From M3007 sp038327555 (GTDB lineage Bacteria > Bacteroidota > Bacteroidia > Chitinophagales > Saprospiraceae), in NCBI GenBank assembly GCA_038327555.1, contig JBBQLD010000182.1, positions 1 to 8,766 of the forward strand: a stretch of 8,766 nucleotides of DNA, given 5' to 3'. Shown one piece after another: positions 6,882 to 8,766 of this stretch (the stretch's first letter is position 1; each line of letters begins with the position of its first letter). Made by a program: the position numbers and the translations under genes. The notes under the pieces are model-generated. The model did not search any database, had not been told where the DNA came from, and was given only the letters and a program-made list of their open reading frames with translations.

Positions 6882-7590
6882 CGTAGCTCAGGATGGCGCG
6901 GCGCACCCCGTAGGTACGGATGCGGTCTTGCTGGGTGCTTGGGCGGATGTACGAGCGGTAAAACACTTTTTGGATATTGGGACGGGGACGGGCGTGGTAG
7001 CGTTAATGCTGGCGCAGCGGATGGATCAATTTTCAAATCAGGTAAACCCAAATTGGGCCGGAATAGGGGTAGAGTTGCACCCAGCTTCCGCGGCGCTTTC
7101 ACAAGGCAATTTTACAAATAGTCCTTGGAGAGAACAGTTAAAGATTTGGGAAGGTTCTGTTCAAGAATTTGCACAAATAGTTGAGGATCAGTATGATTTA
7201 ATCGTAAGTAATCCTCCTTTTTTCTCCGAGCTTACCATTTCTCCCAATAAAACCCGCAGCCTTGGAAGGCATACAGCCACGCTTTCACCTGGCGATTTAC
7301 TTGCCGCTGTACATAAATTACTAGCACCCCATGGCAAATTTTGCGCGGTATTGCCCGAGCGGGAAGGCCGCAGATTGTGTGAATTAGCGGTTCAAAATGG
7401 ATTGTATTGGACTCGAATTGCCGAAGTCCGCAGCAGGCCTGGAAAGCCTGTAGAACGCCTGCTCTTGCAGTTTGAAAAAAGCCCGTTGGGCTTTGAGCTG
7501 GAAGAAATTTGCCTGTATGGAGGAAAAACGGGAATGGCTTATTCCGCTGAATTTCAGGAGATGAGTAGCGCTTTTTACTTGGCTGGGTAA
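6847..7590 (+). CDS. trmN6: TrmN6/YfiC-like tRNA1(Val) adenine-37 N6-methyltransferase
   Basis: The protein has 247 residues and belongs to the class I SAM-dependent methyltransferases. The N-terminal signature FRFKKFSVAQD...HPVGTDAVLLGAW is that of the YfiC/TrmN6 family, which methylates N6 of A37 in tRNA(Val). SAM-binding motif I is FLDIGTGTGVVALMLA (about 41-56). The acidic residue after beta-2 is in GVELHP, and the catalytic motif IV is SNPPFF (about 121-126), the NPP[F/Y/W] hallmark of amino-group methyltransferases. The length fits the family. I chose the ATG at 6847 because it places the FRFKxF signature a few residues from the start. GTG 6841 and ATG 6823 are in-frame alternatives. 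The gene overlaps the preceding phospholipase D-like gene by 35 nt in another frame, which suggests co-transcription and perhaps translational coupling. The pairing with a secreted enzyme is probably positional and not functional. Confidence 0.88.
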   Translation: MPLPAFRFKKFSVAQDGAAHPVGTDAVLLGAWADVRAVKHFLDIGTGTGVVALMLAQRMDQFSNQVNPNWAGIGVELHPASAALSQGNFTNSPWREQLKIWEGSVQEFAQIVEDQYDLIVSNPPFFSELTISPNKTRSLGRHTATLSPGDLLAAVHKLLAPHGKFCAVLPEREGRRLCELAVQNGLYWTRIAEVRSRPGKPVERLLLQFEKSPLGFELEEICLYGGKTGMAYSAEFQEMSSAFYLAG

Positions 7591-7744
7591 GGGCGTTGTA
7601 TTGGTCAGGCGACTTTGAATTGTCGGTCGAAGTGAGGATTAAGGGTGTGCATTTCAAATTGTCGCTGTTGCGTATGGTGGAATGGTATTCTACTATTCGC
7701 AGAAAAATAGTATTGTCTGATGAAAAAATGGTTGACCTAAGCTT
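7591..7744. other. Intergenic stretch without recognisable gene
   Basis: This begins the 417-bp gap between two gene 3' ends. I see no open frame with family-like features and no strong terminator after the methyltransferase stop. AATTGTCG occurs twice (7618-7625 and 7657-7664), which may be chance. The remainder of the gap is described in the following entries. Confidence 0.5.
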
Positions 7745-7903
7745 GGGGTTGTGTCAAAAGGAGTAGGGCCAAAAATGAGGTAAAATTTTATTTTATTTTC
7801 TTTGGCCAAAAACCTCGTAGGTTTTAAAAACCTACGAGGTTTGGCATCTGAATAGAATTAAAATTTGTTCATTTTTCTGTCGATAACCTTCTGACACAAC
7901 CCC
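7745..7903. mobile_element. MITE-like fold-back element, 159 bp, with 17-bp terminal inverted repeats
   Basis: The ends are GGGGTTGTGTCAAAAGG on the left (7745-7761) and, read on the opposite strand, GGGGTTGTGTCAGAAGG on the right (7887-7903). That is 16 of 17 identical, with the first 12 bases perfect. The midpoint is at about 7824 and coincides with a long palindrome centred at 7826. Further inside the arms shorter matches persist, such as AAAAATGA at a similar offset on both sides, so the whole element can be read as two imperfect inverted arms. There is no open frame that could be a transposase, so any movement would need an enzyme in trans. No target-site duplication is visible (flanks AAGCTT and TGAGTA). 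It could alternatively be a fossil of a larger insertion sequence whose centre was deleted, although the symmetric centre argues against that. Confidence 0.68.
7810..7842. repeat. 33-bp near-perfect palindrome at the centre of the MITE-like element
   Basis: The left arm AAACCTCGTAGGTTTT (7810-7825) and the right arm AAAACCTACGAGGTTT (7827-7842) are exact reverse complements around a single A. The pairing resumes outside a two-base bulge as GCC/GGC (7805-7807 with 7843-7845). I recall AACCT-x-AGGTT palindromes of this kind as dispersed intergenic repeats in Bacteroidota genomes, but cannot check that here. With so short a loop it would form a cruciform or act as a hairpin in RNA. Confidence 0.85.
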
Positions 7904-7938
7904 TGAGTAGCAGGTGTGTGTGGCGGCGAAGCCGACAT

Positions 7939-7965
7939 ATCCTGTTCATCCTGCAAATCCTGTCA
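7939..7965. repeat. Three tandem 9-bp units ATCCTGnnn
   Basis: ATCCTGTTC, ATCCTGCAA and ATCCTGTCA follow one another without gaps. Just upstream, CGGC-GAA-GCCG (7924-7934) forms a tiny hairpin. From memory, ATCCTG-periodic stretches are scattered between genes in many Bacteroidota and give rise to spurious small protein calls. I therefore regard the open frames here as non-coding. Confidence 0.7.
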
Positions 7966-7970
7966 AAAAA

Positions 7971-7999
7971 ATATCCCTCTTTAAGGCAAGAAAAGATAT
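7971..7999 (-). terminator. Possible intrinsic terminator of the MOSC gene
   Basis: Read on the minus strand, ATATCTTTT pairs with the later AGAGGGATAT region (five Watson-Crick pairs, then further pairs that include G-U wobbles). A run of seven T follows immediately (complement of 7965-7971). It lies 9 bp past the MOSC stop. The stem is weak and AT-rich, so confidence is low. Confidence 0.35.
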
Positions 8000-8007
8000 A
8001 TGTAAAC

Positions 8008-8766
8008 CTACAATCGGATCGAGTCGCCCACACGCACGGGAATTCCGCCTTCGCCCAGCCAAAGCACATTTTGCCCAAACAGGATTTGATTTTCAAATTT
8101 TCTGAAAGTGGACAAAGTTTTAATGGGTTCGGCTGCCCGTTCGGCTGTCTCCTGATCTGTTGTGGTAATGCTACAGCGGGCGCAAGGATTCACTCCTTGG
8201 AAAGATTGTTCGTTGATGGAAAATTGCCCCCAATAATCCTCCTCAAATGGCTGTCCTCCAGTGAATACAAAATTAGGGCGAAAGCGATTCATCGGCAGGG
8301 ACTGGTCCAGGCGATTGTTTAGTTCGTCAAGTGAAGCCTGTCCTATAATCAGGTATGGAAATCCATCGGCAAAGCTCACCTGGTGACCTGGAGGCGCATA
8401 CCGATCATCAGCAGGTCGGTGGTCGGTTTCGGGCATTAAAACGAGTCTTAAGTTTTGCCCTAGATTCGTTGAAAACCATTGATTTATCTCATCTGTCAAA
8501 ACCAGGCCTATACAATGATCATCCCAAACCTGCACCTCGATGCTTGTCAACAAGTCTGAAGCAATTTCCAGGGGAATTTGCACTTTTTCTTGTGGATTTT
8601 TTTTCCAAAAAACAGTTAAAAATGGCGGCTCAATGGCTGTTCCGAGCAGTGCCATGTTTGGAATTTCGCGCTGCGAAACGAAGCGCCCAGTGTCGTCCAC
8701 CAACATCCAACGTCGGTCGTAACGAAGGCCACGCCTTTCTGCTATGGCTTCTTGCACGGAGATTCC
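8008..8766 (-). CDS. MOSC-domain protein (YcbX-like), 5' end outside window
   Basis: 252 residues are visible. The frame is still open at the right edge, where it reads G-I-S-V-Q-E-A. This matches the interior of the MOSC N-terminal beta-barrel domain, so probably only the first 15-25 residues are missing. A GTG at 8757 is a valine codon here, not a start. The N-terminal barrel shows ERRGLRYDRRWMLVDDTGRFVSQR. The C-terminal MOSC domain contains NRFRPNFVFTGG and the signature GVNPCARCSITTTD at about residues 191-204, whose cysteine is the proposed sulfur or molybdenum-cofactor ligand. Family members include YcbX and the mARC proteins, which use the molybdenum cofactor to reduce N-hydroxylated compounds. 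No ferredoxin domain is fused here, unlike in E. coli YcbX, so an external electron donor would be needed if it is an enzyme. It may end at the weak terminator at 7971-7999. Confidence 0.9.
   Translation of the reverse strand, partial: GISVQEAIAERRGLRYDRRWMLVDDTGRFVSQREIPNMALLGTAIEPPFLTVFWKKNPQEKVQIPLEIASDLLTSIEVQVWDDHCIGLVLTDEINQWFSTNLGQNLRLVLMPETDHRPADDRYAPPGHQVSFADGFPYLIIGQASLDELNNRLDQSLPMNRFRPNFVFTGGQPFEEDYWGQFSINEQSFQGVNPCARCSITTTDQETAERAAEPIKTLSTFRKFENQILFGQNVLWLGEGGIPVRVGDSIRL

Noticed and set aside
7232..7657. 141-codon minus-strand open frame opposite the TrmN6-like gene
   Set aside because: It is the shadow of a well-supported methyltransferase frame and has no recognisable features.
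7869..8105. Small open frames on both strands over the ATCCTG repeat and the MOSC 3' end
   Set aside because: They translate the 9-bp repeat into periodic peptides, a known source of false gene calls, and part of them is antisense to the MOSC gene.
1..8766. CRISPR array, tRNA/rRNA genes, phage or defence system
   Set aside because: No spaced direct repeats of CRISPR length, no cloverleaf or rRNA-like stretch, and no nuclease/helicase/toxin cluster. The one nuclease-like protein is a secreted T9SS substrate.

Overview
The window most likely comes from a member of the Bacteroidota. Two large secreted proteins end in type IX secretion (T9SS) type A sorting domains, a system confined to that phylum. 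Both are preceded by the phylum-specific -7 box TAnnTTTG, and neither has a clear Shine-Dalgarno sequence. Gene content and intergenic repeats would fit a Saprospirales/Haliscomenobacter-like organism, but that finer placement is a guess.

Layout, left to right. (1) 2-142: C-terminal end of a protein resembling SO2930/TIGR03806-type cytochrome-associated proteins. (2) 305-2410: T9SS-exported beta-propeller protein with about ten Asp-box repeats. It ends at a strong, probably bidirectional terminator (2474-2498). (3) 3625-2527, minus strand: an ECF sigma factor followed by a single-pass membrane protein, probably its anti-sigma partner. (4) 3626-4047: an AT-rich gap and then a start-less C-terminal gene remnant, whose stop codon interlocks with the stop of the next gene. 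(5) 4574-4044, minus strand: a SpoU/TrmH-family RNA methyltransferase. (6) 4656-7590, plus strand: a secreted phospholipase D-superfamily protein with two HKD motifs and a T9SS tail, overlapping in another frame a TrmN6/YfiC-like tRNA adenine methyltransferase. (7) 7591-8007: a repeat-rich gap. It holds a 159-bp MITE-like element with 17-bp terminal inverted repeats and a central palindrome, then a 3 x 9-bp tandem repeat and a possible terminator. (8) 8766-8008, minus strand: a MOSC-domain protein cut by the window edge.

Functionally this is mostly housekeeping RNA modification, an envelope-linked sigma/anti-sigma pair and cell-surface or extracellular proteins. I see no defence system, CRISPR array, phage genes, transposase or tRNA, and no convincing new multi-gene system. 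The most interesting items are the fold-back MITE-like element, the interlocked gene remnant, the uncharacterised sigma-linked membrane protein, and the out-of-frame overlap between a T9SS sorting domain and the start of a tRNA methyltransferase.
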